DNA of 64,000 nt from positions 77,954,307 through 78,018,306 of the forward strand of contig NC_083339.1 of the NCBI RefSeq assembly GCF_019175385.1, read 5' to 3'. Source of the DNA: Lycium barbarum. Taxonomy: Eukaryota; Streptophyta; Magnoliopsida; Solanales; Solanaceae. The notes beneath the pieces are model-generated. The model made no database searches. It saw only the letters and a list, made by a program, of their open reading frames with translations, and had not been told where the DNA came from. Positions within the stretch are counted from its first letter, which is position 1, and each line of letters starts with the position of its first letter. Positions 48,101-59,852 of the stretch are shown piece after piece. The translations under genes were made by a program, and so were the position numbers.

Positions 48101-50110
48101 TCTCCCGCTCTGGAGGAAGGCCTGGAAGCTCATCTAGGAACACATCTGAAAATTCATTAACCACGGGAACTGACTGAAGAGTCGGCGTTTCTGCTGTCAA
48201 GTCTTGTACCCGAACCAGATGATAAAAATAACCCTTTCTGATCATTTTCTTCGCCTTAAGGTATAAAATAAACTTACCTTTCGGCGATGCTGTATTACCG
48301 GCCCACTCTATAACTGGCTCCCCAGGAAACTGGAAACGAACTACCTTATTTTGGCAGTCAACATTGGCATAACAGGAGGCTAGCCAGTCCATTCCCATAA
48401 TAACATCAAATTCAATCATATCTAATTCCACCAGATCTGCCTTAGTGTCACGGCCACATACAATTACAGAACAGTCTTTATATACCTGTTTTGCTACAAT
48501 AAAGTCCCCAATCGGTGTGGCTACCTCAAATGGCTCTATAGGTTCAGACGTTATACCAATTGTTCTAGCAACAAGGGGCGAAATATATGACAAAGTCGAA
48601 CCTGGATCAATCAATGCATACACAGACCGAGAGAAGACCAATAATGTACCTGTGACGACATTAGGCGATGCCTCCTGGTCCTGGCGGCTGGACAAAGCAT
48701 AAATGCGGTTCGAAGGACCGCCAGTACCAGAAGCTCCACCACGGCCTCTGCCGCGACCCGCCGGTGCTGATGTACCCGGCCCTGTAGGGCGCATAGCCAC
48801 TGACGAAGATGATGACCCGGCGGCTGATCCGGTAGGCTGCGCTGCACCACCCGAACTACCCTTATACGGGCAATCTCTCACAGAATGGCCCTGACGGCCA
48901 CAAGAAAAGCATGCACCGGTGGCTCTGTAGCAATCCCCAGGGTGGTATCTGCCGCAATAAGAACACTGAGGCCTAGGTGGCCTCGTTTGACCAGAACCCC
49001 TATCTGTCCGCGAACCTGAAGCCCTGGAGCTCTGGCCTGCTCCTGAATAACCTGGGCTATCAAATCTACGACCTGTAGACTGTGGAGGTGCGCTCTATGC
49101 CGGCTGGGATAGATATCTGCTAGGCTGCTGCGGCTGCTGAGGCTGTCTGCCCCGAAAATCTCCAGAATACCCGGATGATCTGGCCCTCTTGGGCTGTCTC
49201 CGATCCTTACTCCTATCGGGCTGATGACCCTGTGCCGGTCCTCCATGCCCTGGGCGTGCGCCTGAATCTGGGCAATATCCATATCGGGCTGAGCGGCCAA
49301 TACCAAGCAACTGTCGACAAAATACCGATCCAGCCCCATAATATACCTGTGCATCCTGTCAGCCATAGTAGCTACCACAACAGGTGCGTATCGGGCCAAT
49401 GAGTCGAACTCCATACTGTACTCTCGAACACTGCGACCCCTCTGTCTCAGCAATAAGAATCTGTCAGCCTTGGCCCACCGTAACTCCGGAGGCAGAAAAT
49501 GGCTAAGAAAAGCCTGAGAAAAATCATCCCAAAATGCTAGGGGAGCACCGTCACCTCTGGATAACTCCCATGACTCGTACCAATTAGCTGCTACATCATA
49601 CAACCGGTACAAAGCCAACGTGACTGACTCTGTCGCGGAAGCATTAATCAACTGTAAGGTGCGCCGCATCTTCCTGATAAACTCCTCAGAATCCTCCTCG
49701 GGCTTTGTCCCGAAGAACTCTGGAGGGCCACAAGTCAAGAACTCACGAGCTCTCGAACTGTCACACCTATATGCTCGGTCGCCTCCCAATCCGTGCCCCT
49801 GAACCTGTCCCGCCACAAGTCTGGTCAATAGCTGGACTGCCTCTCTCATAGTCTGATCCTCAGTCCCTGGCCGTGGAGCTGGAGGCTCAGGTATTGGAAT
49901 CTCGGGAGCTGGCGGTGGAGCCGCCCCTCGACCTGCAGCTGCTGCTGCTCCAATCTCCTCTACGTGTGGAGGTGTGGAAGAGCCCTCTGCCGGGGGCAAA
50001 ATATCAGGAGCAATATGTGCATTGGCCCTGGTAACCCTCTGGGCCCGACTAGTCTCTCCCGCGGCCGCTGCCTTGGCCTTTTGGGCCGCTGTCGCCTTTT
50101 TTGGAGGCAT
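45156..50110 (-). pseudogene. Element E gag-pol polyprotein with few lesions
   Basis: The start MPPKKATAAQ at 50110 matches the family start. Order on the minus strand: gag (48880-50110), CCHC knuckle ending MRDCP (about 48880), protease LIDPGST (about 48605), reverse transcriptase with FIDD (about 47595-48060), RNase H (about 46980-47250), integrase, and a chromodomain-like tail ending KNKYPHLF. Lesions: a 1-base shift near 49220 in gag; TAG near 49095; TGA at 47655; a stop at about 47247; two stops at about 47000-47070; and two opposite 1-base shifts near 46275 and 46075 that put the integrase core (46064-46375) in another frame before it returns. The 45156-46055 piece is clean to the end. 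Confidence 0.93.
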
Positions 50111-50219
50111 AACGGCAAATGTAACAATTCGTTAGGGAGGAGTCATCCTGATAACACAACTCTATCGCACGATCTAAGACAGAAAGAAGGGTAGTATCCT
50201 AAATGCCCTGTAGCCTCCT

Positions 50220-50253
50220 GTTTATAGGTGTGGTGCACAACACACCGATAAAT
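50220..50253 (-). other. Leader hairpin of E with palindromic loop GTGCAC
   Basis: On the minus strand: TTTAT/ATAAA lower stem, GGTGTG/CACACC fully paired, loop TT-GTGCAC (50233-50238). The middle pair is G-C here and A-T in C, a compensatory change. Confidence 0.65.
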
Positions 50254-50297
50254 AAGACTCTACTAGACACGGTCTGTAGACATTCCGAGGACGAACC

Positions 50298-50309
50298 GCT
50301 CTGATACCA
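50298..50309 (-). other. Primer-binding site of E
   Basis: GCTCTGATACCA on the plus strand lies 4 bases from the 5' LTR. It matches initiator tRNA-Met. Confidence 0.93.
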
Positions 50310-50313
50310 CTTT

Positions 50314-53300
50314 TGTCACGACCCAACCCCGTAGGCCGTGACTAGTGCCCGATCTGGGCACTCAAACGCATTCCAGTATATAGCAGAAGCCGACAAGGCT
50401 TTATTTCAAATTTAGCTAATTTCCAGAAAAAATTCCGCAGAGTCTCCTTTGTTTTACGGACTATCCCAAATACCCTGCACGCAGAAAATACCAACAAAGG
50501 TCACACAGGACCAACAGAGCAACATTTAAATATATACGGACCGGCCGCCGCGGCGAATGGGATCGCCCAAACACAACATATACACACATCTGTACAGAAA
50601 GACCCCAACCCACAAACATGTCTACAGACCTCTAAACAGACCAACAGAATCATATGGCGGGACAGGGCCCCGCCGTACCCATGAACGACAATATACATAT
50701 ATAAAAGTGACAGACTGTACCAAAAGATGGCTTTGAATAAAAGAGCGCTCCAAATGGTAGAAAAGATATCCTATACAGACGGATCGGCAAACCTGTCGTC
50801 GGTACCTGCGCGGCATGAAAACGCAGCCCCCGAGGAAAGGGGGTCAGTACGAAATATGTACTGAATATGTAAAGCCTGAATTACAGAAACAAAATCATAA
50901 CTGGTACAGAACGTACAGAAAGTGAGCAGAAAATCCAAAGTATCAAATACATATTTTCAAAACATGCAGAGTGTGTACAGAAACATATGTCATGTCAAAT
51001 CCGGCCCCTGCCAAGGGACTCGGCAGACAGAACGTGGCCACCCTCCCGACGCTGGTGCCACAACACAGAAGAATCAGAATGGGGGCATAACCCCGTCACA
51101 TAATATATCACATCAGATGGCCATAGCAAATCGTATCAGAACAAGCGTACATGGCACAGCATACTCCACAAACCCATGTACGCATATACCTGCCCCCTCA
51201 CATCGAGGCACGGCGAACAATGAAAAGGATCACGCTTGACAACATATCCTGGCCCGGGCTCAGTGTGGGAAACATTGGGGCATCCACGAATGGAGTAGTG
51301 AGAGACTAATGCAGCTAAAATATCATAACTGTTTCCATAGACTTGACGAGGCATATCAAAAACAAACCAATCCAATGAAGTCGGAAGGGATCTTAATAAA
51401 TGAGTTTCGGATATCATAGTGAATTACCGAGTATAACCTTTCTGAAGTCGTTCCGAGTGTCAAAACAATTTATCAGACTTAATGGAATATTTAAAACAAT
51501 GTTTGTTAAGTAATTAGAATGGTAGTCAAAACATTTCTTTCAAAAATCGCTCGAAAGTAAGACTAGAGTACAATAAGGGCAAAACCGGGAATAGCGGGCC
51601 CACCTCAGGACAAGCAAGGCGGTGGGCTCAAATTACATATTTTAAGCTTATGGGGTCACCTACAAAGGTTCTACGGACGTTCTATAGCTTTCCAAGTAGT
51701 TTAGGGAAAGTTTTCATGATTATCAAGAATACAAACCAAAAAGGGCTCAATCTTACTGAAGGAAAAAGCGAGATTTTCAATTGCGGATTCCGATGGGCAG
51801 AAAGTCTTTCGAGGCCCGAATCCGATTCTAATACACTTAGGCATGCCAAAAGAAGGATCGGGGTAGCTTTACATACCTTTTGAGATTTGCACGCCTATCC
51901 AAGCTCACTCCCCGTTTCGTCGAAAATCTGCAAATGGTCACATTTACCAATTGTAAGTTATAGATGCTACGAATTCGATTCAACTCATATTTGTCTACCG
52001 AAATTTCGGCAGCACTTCCCCTATACATATAGCACCCCCGAGAATTCAACTCGGCTCAAACCCATCAACAACAACCCAAACAACAACATCAACAACAACC
52101 CAAACAACAACATCAACATCAACAACAAACATTAGAAACACAATATGACACAACTAGTTCTACTTGCCGACATAATGCCATAACCTTCATTTCAACTTCA
52201 ATTTCCAAACCAATCTCAAGGGTTTCACATCCATTATCAATCTAAATCATCACAACATAGTTTAGAAGTATTTCATATCGTTTCCTTAAATTATACACAC
52301 GATATACATAATATACAAACTTTCCGCCAAAGTCAGAACTCATTCAAAACTTCTAATCTTTGGCATACATATTCATAACATGTTTCCAACTTCCAAATTC
52401 ATCAATACACATCATAATTTGCAACCTAATAACTTCATTTTCATAATGTCGTAAAATCATACTTAAGCGACATAAGTTCCTACATTCCATTTCAAAGCAA
52501 ACTCATATCATTTTACTTTCATTTACATTGCAAGAATCACAATAACACAATTAACACACTAGACAAACTTAATCCATTTCCATTCCACACACCCCATACC
52601 ACACGGCCAAACACCCCACTACCAACTTCTATCCAATTCATTCAATTTTCATTTCCAACATGCATTTCACCACAACCACAACTAGAATATAACATAAATT
52701 CAACACATTATAGGTATACAACACATATACCCTCACGGCTACACACCATATTCCAAACCCACTTTGAAAACTTCCATTTTTCCATACCATCAACTCATTC
52801 CCACATACTACAACACAAACAAAACATCACAACACAAAAATAAGGGATGAATTCTTACCTTATCCTCTAGTCTTCTTTACTTGAACAAGTGATCAAATTG
52901 AGGAACCAAGTGCTTCTTCCTCCAAGACAACTACACCAAGTTGAAAAGGGACCTTGAATTAGTAGGATTTCAACAAGAAATTAATTTTTGGAGGAAGATT
53001 TTTTAGGGTTGCTCTCCCCTAGTCAAGCCCGAAACCCCTCTTCTTGCTCTCTCTCGTTTTCTTATTTCTCTCCTTTTGGTCTTTCTCTTTATTTTTCTCT
53101 TGAACCTTCTACTATATAAGTCAATTAACCACATGGGAATTTAATTAATTCCCATGGGCTTGGACCCCTCATAAATGGCCGGCCACCCTTGGCTTTGGGC
53201 CTCAATTTTGTGTCTTATTCTTTTGAGCCCATTTAGTTATAATTCTTGTTTTGTAATTCCCGAAAATAATTTCCAAAATTCCAAAGTTGCCCTTAGTCTC

Positions 53301-53430
53301 CCTCGACACTTCCACATTAATATTCTTTCACAAACAACTCATGTGCTAAATATAATCAATTATGACTTTATTTCATACAAGTCAAGATTATTTCTAATTT
53401 TCCAAATGTGCGAAAACAAGGGATATAACA
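50314..53430 (-). repeat. Element E 5' LTR (right)
   Basis: This 3117-bp LTR is nearly identical to the left copy. It has an extra 24-base unit (CAACCCAAACAACAACATCA type) near 52078-52125. The TATATAG box on the minus strand at 53113-53119 lies about 310 bases from the LTR start. CCCCC/GGGGG is at about 50827-50843. Confidence 0.95.
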
Positions 53431-53435
53431 GTAGT

Positions 53436-53477
53436 CTTACCCTTGTGGGCGGCTGTAGCTTTTCCCTTTGTCGGCAT
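53436..53477 (-). pseudogene. Element D gag start, cut off by E
   Basis: ATG at 53475-53477 is preceded (minus strand) by ATTTCAG. It reads MPTKGKATAAHKGKT before the GTAGT duplication and E. The frame resumes at 42020 with TAKRRVERE. It is listed apart because 11.4 kb of E separates it from the rest of the D gag. Confidence 0.9.
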
Positions 53478-53589
53478 TCTGAAATCATAACACACTATTA
53501 GGGGGCGGGTAAAATCTTATACACGGCTCTATCGCACGATCTCATGAGAAGAAAGATGGTCATTTTTCCTAAATGCCCTATAGCCTCTT

Positions 53590-53622
53590 GTTTATTGATG
53601 TGGCGCGCAACACACCATAAAC
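53590..53622 (-). other. Leader hairpin of D with palindromic loop GCGCGC
   Basis: On the minus strand: GTTTAT/ATAAAC lower stem, TGTG/CACA upper stem, loop TT-GCGCGC (53603-53608). It uses the same palindrome as B. Confidence 0.6.
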
Positions 53623-53668
53623 AAGACTTTACTAGACACGGCTCGTGGTCACTTCCTAGGACTGAACT

Positions 53669-53680
53669 GCTCTGATACCA
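53669..53680 (-). other. Primer-binding site of D
   Basis: GCTCTGATACCA on the plus strand lies 4 bases from the 5' LTR of D. It matches initiator tRNA-Met. Confidence 0.93.
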
Positions 53681-53684
53681 CTTT

Positions 53685-56133
53685 TGTCACGACCAAGCTA
53701 GGGGCCGTGATGGGTACCCGGGGCTAGCCACCGAGCACCACTCGTTCAACTACTCATCTTACTCATTTAATGCTCTTTTATCAACTTTTATACTAAAATG
53801 GTAAGAAAATCATATTTCATATGGAAACATAATTACTTTTATATACATGTGCCTCTCGGCCATCAAAATAATATATAATTATAATAGCATCTCGTGAGAC
53901 CATCTGACCCACACTGCGCATCTACAACCCTCTACTGGAGTGCTAAACATAAGGACGGGACAAGACCCCGACATGCCCAAAAATACATACATATGACTAT
54001 ACACAATAGAATCATCATAAGCACCTCCGAACAAAGGAGTGCTTTCAATCAGCTGACCGCTACTACGGATCTGGGTCGAGCTCTCCTCCCTGTCTACCTG
54101 TGGGCATGAACACAGCGTCCAAAGAAAATGGACGTCAGTACGAACATTGTACTGAGTATGAGAGGCATAAAAAATGAAATAAGGCAATGATATAAAGGAA
54201 ACATCAATATGGAACATCTGTATCTGACTGTCAAGTATAAGGAAAATAATGCATGTTGGCTTACTCATACTTCTCATCAGGTCACGTATGCGTAAATATA
54301 TAAGATGCTCGTCCACATAGGATCGGTGTGATAATCATAACATTAGCCTGCGTCCAGGCCTCCCGCGTCGGGGGTACCATCTCATGCCGCCCACTAGTGG
54401 TGTCTGCCCATGCCATTTGGTCATGGGTGTATAGTATAGTTGCCCGCCTTGGCGGTGACTGCCCGGTCAAATAGGTGCGGTGTTATATCATCATCATACA
54501 TGCTCATCATAATATGCTTATCGTAACATACTTATCATACTACATGCATAAGGCTTATGAACAACTCTACTTTATCGGGGCGACGTAAGGTCGTGATCCC
54601 CTGATTTCATTATGGAGCATTCTTTGACATTCTGCCTCACCTTGAAGGAAATAACATATAAGTTGAGTGTGAGCAATAAATAACATCATATCATTTTAGG
54701 GCTCATAATATGTCTTTTATCTTATATAGCTATTCATAGACATGGGATTTTAACTTTATGGAATATAGGAACTCATGAAGAGGAAGGAAAATCATGCTAG
54801 AAGATTCATGCCATTAGAAAGAAAGGACTAGCCTCACATACCTTTGGCGTTTAACTAAGCTATCGCTTGCTTGTTCTCCTTCGATATCACGTTTCTACCT
54901 TCAAGAGAGAATTCGCATTAACGTTAGTTAATTCGACTATGAGAACGTGCTACTATTTCTAGGGAAAATAGGGCAGCACTTCCTTGGTTTATACTACTTT
55001 TCCCATATGCTATATCGACTCCCACACGCTCACAACAACATTCACAATATCACAATCAACAATCATCATTCATATACATTGACCACAATCCACCATTTCT
55101 CTTCAAATTCTCCACATTTATGGTTATAGCTTACTATCGCGTCTTCTCATATATAATACTTATTTCATGGTATAAATGTCATTTATAACGTATTCATAAT
55201 CACAACACGCCAACATTCATGATTCAACCCAACTACCATCCAACCATGACACTATTCACTCATTAATGACCCATTTCCTATGTCTTTCTACAATTCATGT
55301 ATCTTAACCTTCCAATACCTTAAACAAAATGGTTTAGTCATGAAACTTACCTTAGATGATGGTTGAACAAGCCTTGAATTGAATTACTCATCTAGCATCA
55401 AAACCCTACTTCACTTCTTTTGGGTTTCCTTGAGAGAGATGAACTCTAGCTAGGTTTCATACACTTTGTCTCATGGATTTGGTGTTATTGATCATGGATT
55501 TCCTTTGATTTTCTTGTAAATGAAGAGTGGAGAGTATTTTAGAGGTTTCTAGAGAGAAGTATCGTGGAAATGAAATGAATTTAATGAGCTTGGGTCTCCT
55601 TTTAATGACTTCAAATCTGATCCAGAATGAATAGTAGTTGAAGTGCACAGTGGTCATAAACCCAGTTTACGGTCCGTATTCCAGTTTACGGGCCATATTT
55701 CGTGGTCGTATTTAAGCATAACAAAACCAGAAAGGTATGCTGGGAATCATGGTGATTTACGATCGCAGTTTACGGGCCGTATTTCAATTTACGGTCCGTA
55801 TTCCAAGTCGTATTTAACCATTTGAACATTTGACAGAAAGTTGAAGTTTTGTAAGTTGGAATACGACATGGCAGTTTACGGGCCGTATACCACTTTACGG
55901 TCCATATTCTATTTTACGATCGACTGGGCCAAAGTGCAAATCTGCAACTTTTTCACATTTTCAGGACCCATAAGTAGTCATTGTGGAGCATAACCTACCT
56001 CTTATTGCAATTGCCTTTGAAATCCTACTCAAGGTCGTCAAACGTCATTTCCTTCTTATTAAAACATCATATACTCGTATTCTTCGTTGGTCTATTAGTT
56101 GTACGTTCACGGGGAAATTTCCGAGGTGTAACA
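53685..56133 (-). repeat. Element D 5' LTR (right)
   Basis: This 2449-bp partner of 34820-37265 has CGTCC/GGACG at 54116-54134 followed by CAGTAC/GTACTG. A TTTACGG/CCGTA array occupies about 55665-55920. It ends GGTGTAACA, directly followed by B integrase sequence. Confidence 0.93.
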
Positions 56134-57029
56134 TCTCTGATAGAGGGACTCAGTTTGCAGCCAATATTTGGAAATCCTTTCAAGAGGGTTTAGGGACCCA
56201 AGTAAGCCTTAGCACGGCATTTCACCCACAGATTGATGGACATGCTGAGCGTACCATTCAGACTCTTGAAGATATTTTACGGGCATGTATGTTAGATTTT
56301 GGAGGTAACTGGGATGATCACTTACCACTCATTGAGTTTTCTTATAACAATAGTTATCATTCTAGCATTCAAATGGCACCGTATGAAGCGTTATATGGGC
56401 GAAACTGTAGATCCCCAATTGGGTGGTTTGAAACAGGAGAGACTAAATTGATAGGGCCCAACTTGGTCCAGCAAGCCATAGAGAAAGTTAAGCTCATACA
56501 AGATCGGTTGTTAGCAGCCCAAAGTCATCAAAAGTCCTATGCGGATAATCGTCGAAGAGACTTAGAGTTTCAAGTGAAAGATTGGGTATTCTTGAAAGTG
56601 TCGCCAATGAAGGGCGTTATGAGATTTGCCAAAAAGGGGAAGCTTAGTCCCCGATACATTGGGCCTTATGAAATTGTGCGCAAAGTAGGAAAAGTGGCTT
56701 ACTAATTAGATCTACCTCCGGATTTGGAGTCAGTCCATCCAGTTTTCCATGTCTCGATGCTTCAAAAATGCGTTGGAGATCCTACTAGGATCGTGCCAAT
56801 AAATGATGTACAAGTGACAGAAAAGTTGACTTATAAAGAGGTACCCATTGCCATACTAGATAGGCAAGTACGAAGGCTTAGAAACAAAGAAGTAGCCTCA
56901 GTTAAGGTTTTATGGGGAAGCAGTAAACGAGAAGAAATGACATGGGAAGTGGAAGAAATTATGCAATCCAAGTACCCGCATTTATTTCAGCCCTTGGAAG
57001 AGATCCAAGATGAGACGTCAAGATCATAA
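56134..57029 (+). pseudogene. Element B gag-pol, second part (integrase core to chromodomain-like tail)
   Basis: It continues the B integrase after D: SDRGTQF (second catalytic Asp), HPQ..GHAERTIQTLED (catalytic Glu), MAPYEALYGRNC, the GPY/F-like YIGPYEIVRKVG, then a TAA near 56703 (Glu to stop). The tail has VHPVFHVSMLQKC and RQVRRLRNKEVASVKVLWGS ending YPHLFQPLEE. It ends at 57029, 168 bases before the palindrome. A few codons present in relatives are missing at the D joint. Confidence 0.93.
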
Positions 57030-57196
57030 GGTACGTGTGTTTTTCTTTTATGCATTTGGGTCATGTGTGGCCAATTTCCATTGCTATTATGTTGTGGCCC
57101 TGTGAGGCATTGTTATTATGGGTTGTTGTGACAGGATGTTAGTGCCATATTATAGGGGAAACTCTGGCGAAATTTTCGTAGTATCCCCGAGTGCTT

Positions 57197-57232
57197 AACA
57201 TTCGAAGACGAATGTTCTTAAGGGGGGAAGAA
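57197..57232 (+). other. Palindromic stem and polypurine tract of B
   Basis: AACATTCG-AAGA-CGAATGTT (57197-57216) and AAGGGGGGAAGAA (57220-57232) precede the 3' LTR start TGTTACACC. Only the loop differs from A, C, D, E and F. Confidence 0.9.
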
Positions 57233-59852
57233 TGTTACACCTCGGAAAATTTTTCGTTGATGCACAAGTGAATAGGCTAGTGAAGAGTATGAGCATATGA
57301 TATTTCAAAAAGTAAGAAATGACATTCGATGACCTTAGTTAAGATTTCAAAGATGTTAGAGATGGGGGAAGAAAGTTGGCCAAGAGAAGGCAAGACAAAC
57401 AATATGTTAACGGAAAGGAATTAAGAGTAACGAGTTAACGAGGACTTAATGATGTCTTGGAGAAGAGTGATAACGTCCCTTAGATTGGTATTAAGGTGTT
57501 GAACAAGTGCTAAGAAGGTTCCATAAGGATTGGAGATCAAACGAGTCGACGAAACGAGCTTCGGAATCATTGGGGATTATACGGCCAAGCATACTGGCCA
57601 TATAAATTATATGGTCTGTATGTTGGGACTGTATAATCAGCTCAGAATGTCATACCTTTCTGGACCAAACATACGGCCCATATAAAATGTACGACCCGTA
57701 TGTTGGTCTGTATATATGGTCGGGGACAGTTTTGGATCATTAAATAAGGGACCAAGTCTTATTTCATTTCACTTCCATATCACACCCCTTCTCTCTAAAA
57801 CATATCTCTACATTTATTCCACAAGAATTCAAGAGGTATTAGTGATCAACAACATAAACTAAGCGAATCAAGTGTAAGAAAACCCATTAAAGATCATTCA
57901 AGTCAAGAAATCTCATTGGAGATGAACTAGGGTTTTTGCTCAAGTGAAGTATTATCAACCAAGGCTTGTTCCTACAACATCTAAGGTAAGATTTATGGTA
58001 TTTCTATGTTGTTTAAGGTATTTGAACGTTGAAATACTTGAATTGTAGAGGGATATAGAAAAATGGGTCATGAAAGTGGAATAGTGTCATTTTGAGTAAT
58101 AGCTTGAATTGAGTCATGATTCTTAATGTGTTGAGATATAAATGTGTTATAAATGATGTTGAGAACACGGGATAGGCAATGTATGTGAATGAACGTAGTC
58201 ATGTGTTATGACCATGGATATGGGTGATTGAAAGTAAATTGAGAAATGTGGGTAATGTGGATGAATGAAGACTATTGTTATGATATTGTGAATGTATTAT
58301 TGACGTTTGGGGGTTGATATACGCTATGGAGGAATATCGTATAAATAAAGAAGATGTTGTCCGATTTTTTCTAGTTTAGTCATGTATGCTAGCTATCGAT
58401 TTCTAATGATAGTATGACTTTAACGAAGGTAGAAACGTGAGCGCGGTAGGAGAGCGCGCAAGTGGTAAAATAGTTGAACGGAAAGGTATGTAAGGCTAAC
58501 CGTTCTTTCGTAAGGCATGGTTCTTTGGCCAAACATCTATATCTTCTATAAGATTGTGATATCCTTCAAATGATTCTATCTTTTGAGCTATTGATCTCAT
58601 GATCCTTGATATGTCTTACGATTATACTAACTTCCTCATATGACGAGTAATCCAATAAGGATAGATATAATGAATGACGATAATAGTGATAATGATATTG
58701 ATGACGACTATAATGGTAATAGTGATGACGATAACGATGACAATAATGATAGTGATGATAATAGTAAAGATACTTATGAGCTATTATGTATATGTATCTA
58801 TGTATGACAATTATGGAACCCCGAGCTTATAAGGCCGGGTAGAATATGTATGTATGTATGTTTGTGTAACGCGCGCGTACCACTGCAGTTGGGTACGGAT
58901 AACACTGAGCCTTGGTAGGGCCAGGTATGCGTAACACTGAGCTTTGGTTGGCCAGGTTTGTATGATCACCGATCCTAGCTATGGTCGGGTACGTGAAACA
59001 CCGAACCTTTGTGGTCGGGTATGCTATGTAAATGATATGTGTATGACGTGAATATGCATGTGCTATGGATAAGTATGATATAGATATGAGTATGATACGA
59101 ACATGATACGAATATGAATACGAATAAGACCATGTATATGAATACGATTATGAACGTAATGTAAATGAATACGGATATGAGTACAGATACGGAAATGGGT
59201 GTATGTACACGAATACGCGCTAGAAATGGAAAGTCCCTATGACAAGCAAGTAAGTGCTTATGACGTTGATATTGCTATCTCCCCTCTTATGCTATTTCTC
59301 ATATTGCTTATTATGCTTCTATATTCATGTTGATCATGCTTTACATACTCAGTACATTCTTCGTACTGACGTCTTGTTGTTTGTGGACGCTGCGTCATGC
59401 CCGCAGCTGCACAGGGAGACAAGCTTGATCCATAGCTACATTCTCAGGGACTACATAGCGGAGCTCCATTTCATTCGGAGCTATAGCTTTTAGGTACTTA
59501 TTCTTTTGTGTACATAATTATGGGCATAGCGGGGTCCTGTCCCGCTTATGTGACATGACATATTCTCCTTAGAGGCTCGTAGACATGTGTATATGGTTAG
59601 ATGTGATTGGCCCTGTCGGCCTATATTTTGGATTTCATTTTGTTAGCCTCGTCGGCTTATGTACATTGATATGGGCATAGATGTCAATGATGATATAAAG
59701 GTATTGTTGTCCAATGGGACTAGTATGATTGATGAACAGAAATATATGTTTTATTATATGGCTCACCTAGATTTAAGTAAGTGTAAGCTAAGGTGGTGCC
59801 CGGGTGGGCTAGCACCGGGTGCCCATTGCGGCTCCCTAGTCGGGTCGTGACA
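57233..59852 (+). repeat. Element B 3' LTR
   Basis: This 2620-bp uninterrupted copy is the best reference for this LTR family. A TACGG/CCGTA array lies at 57580-57715. CTAAG|GTAAG (about 57980-57990) and AAG|GTATGTAAGGC (about 58483-58495) follow. A GAT-rich stretch (58670-58770) and the minisatellite (58900-59000) come next. CAGTAC/GTACTG with CGTCT/GGACG is at 59350-59390, and GCGGG/CCCGC at 59529-59545. Confidence 0.95.

Larger units (their letters stand above)
42021..53430 (-). mobile_element. Element E: young Tekay-like chromovirus, innermost insert
   Basis: This 11,410-bp insert has TSD GTAGT (42016-42020, 53431-53435) and splits the gag of D after about 15 codons. LTRs are 42021-45113 (3093 bp) and 50314-53430 (3117 bp). 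The length difference is a 24-base tandem duplication, and by eye there are about 38 substitutions (about 1.2 percent). It is close to C in protein sequence but its LTRs are a distinct type. Confidence 0.96.
34820..56133 (-). mobile_element. Element D: Tekay-like chromovirus broken by E
   Basis: It is bounded by TGTCACGACC and GGTGTAACA, with LTRs 34820-37265 (2446 bp) and 53685-56133 (2449 bp). It sits inside the integrase of B. The expected 5-bp duplication is absent: the left flank ends TCCAG, the right flank begins TCTCT, and a few integrase codons are missing at the joint. E is inserted in its gag. Without E it is about 9.9 kb. Samples of the two LTRs differ at about 4 percent, and gag-pol has many stops. 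Confidence 0.93.
17090..59852 (+). mobile_element. Element B: full-length Tekay-like chromovirus broken by C and D
   Basis: It runs TGTTACACC...GGTCGTGACA with the 5-bp duplication ATTCT (17085-17089, 59853-59857) in the 3' LTR of A. The 5' LTR is split by C, and gag-pol is split by D within the integrase. Removing those leaves an element of about 10 kb: LTRs 2605 and 2620 bp, primer site, leader hairpin, gag-pol, palindrome and polypurine tract. It is older than C, D and E because it contains them. Confidence 0.93.
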
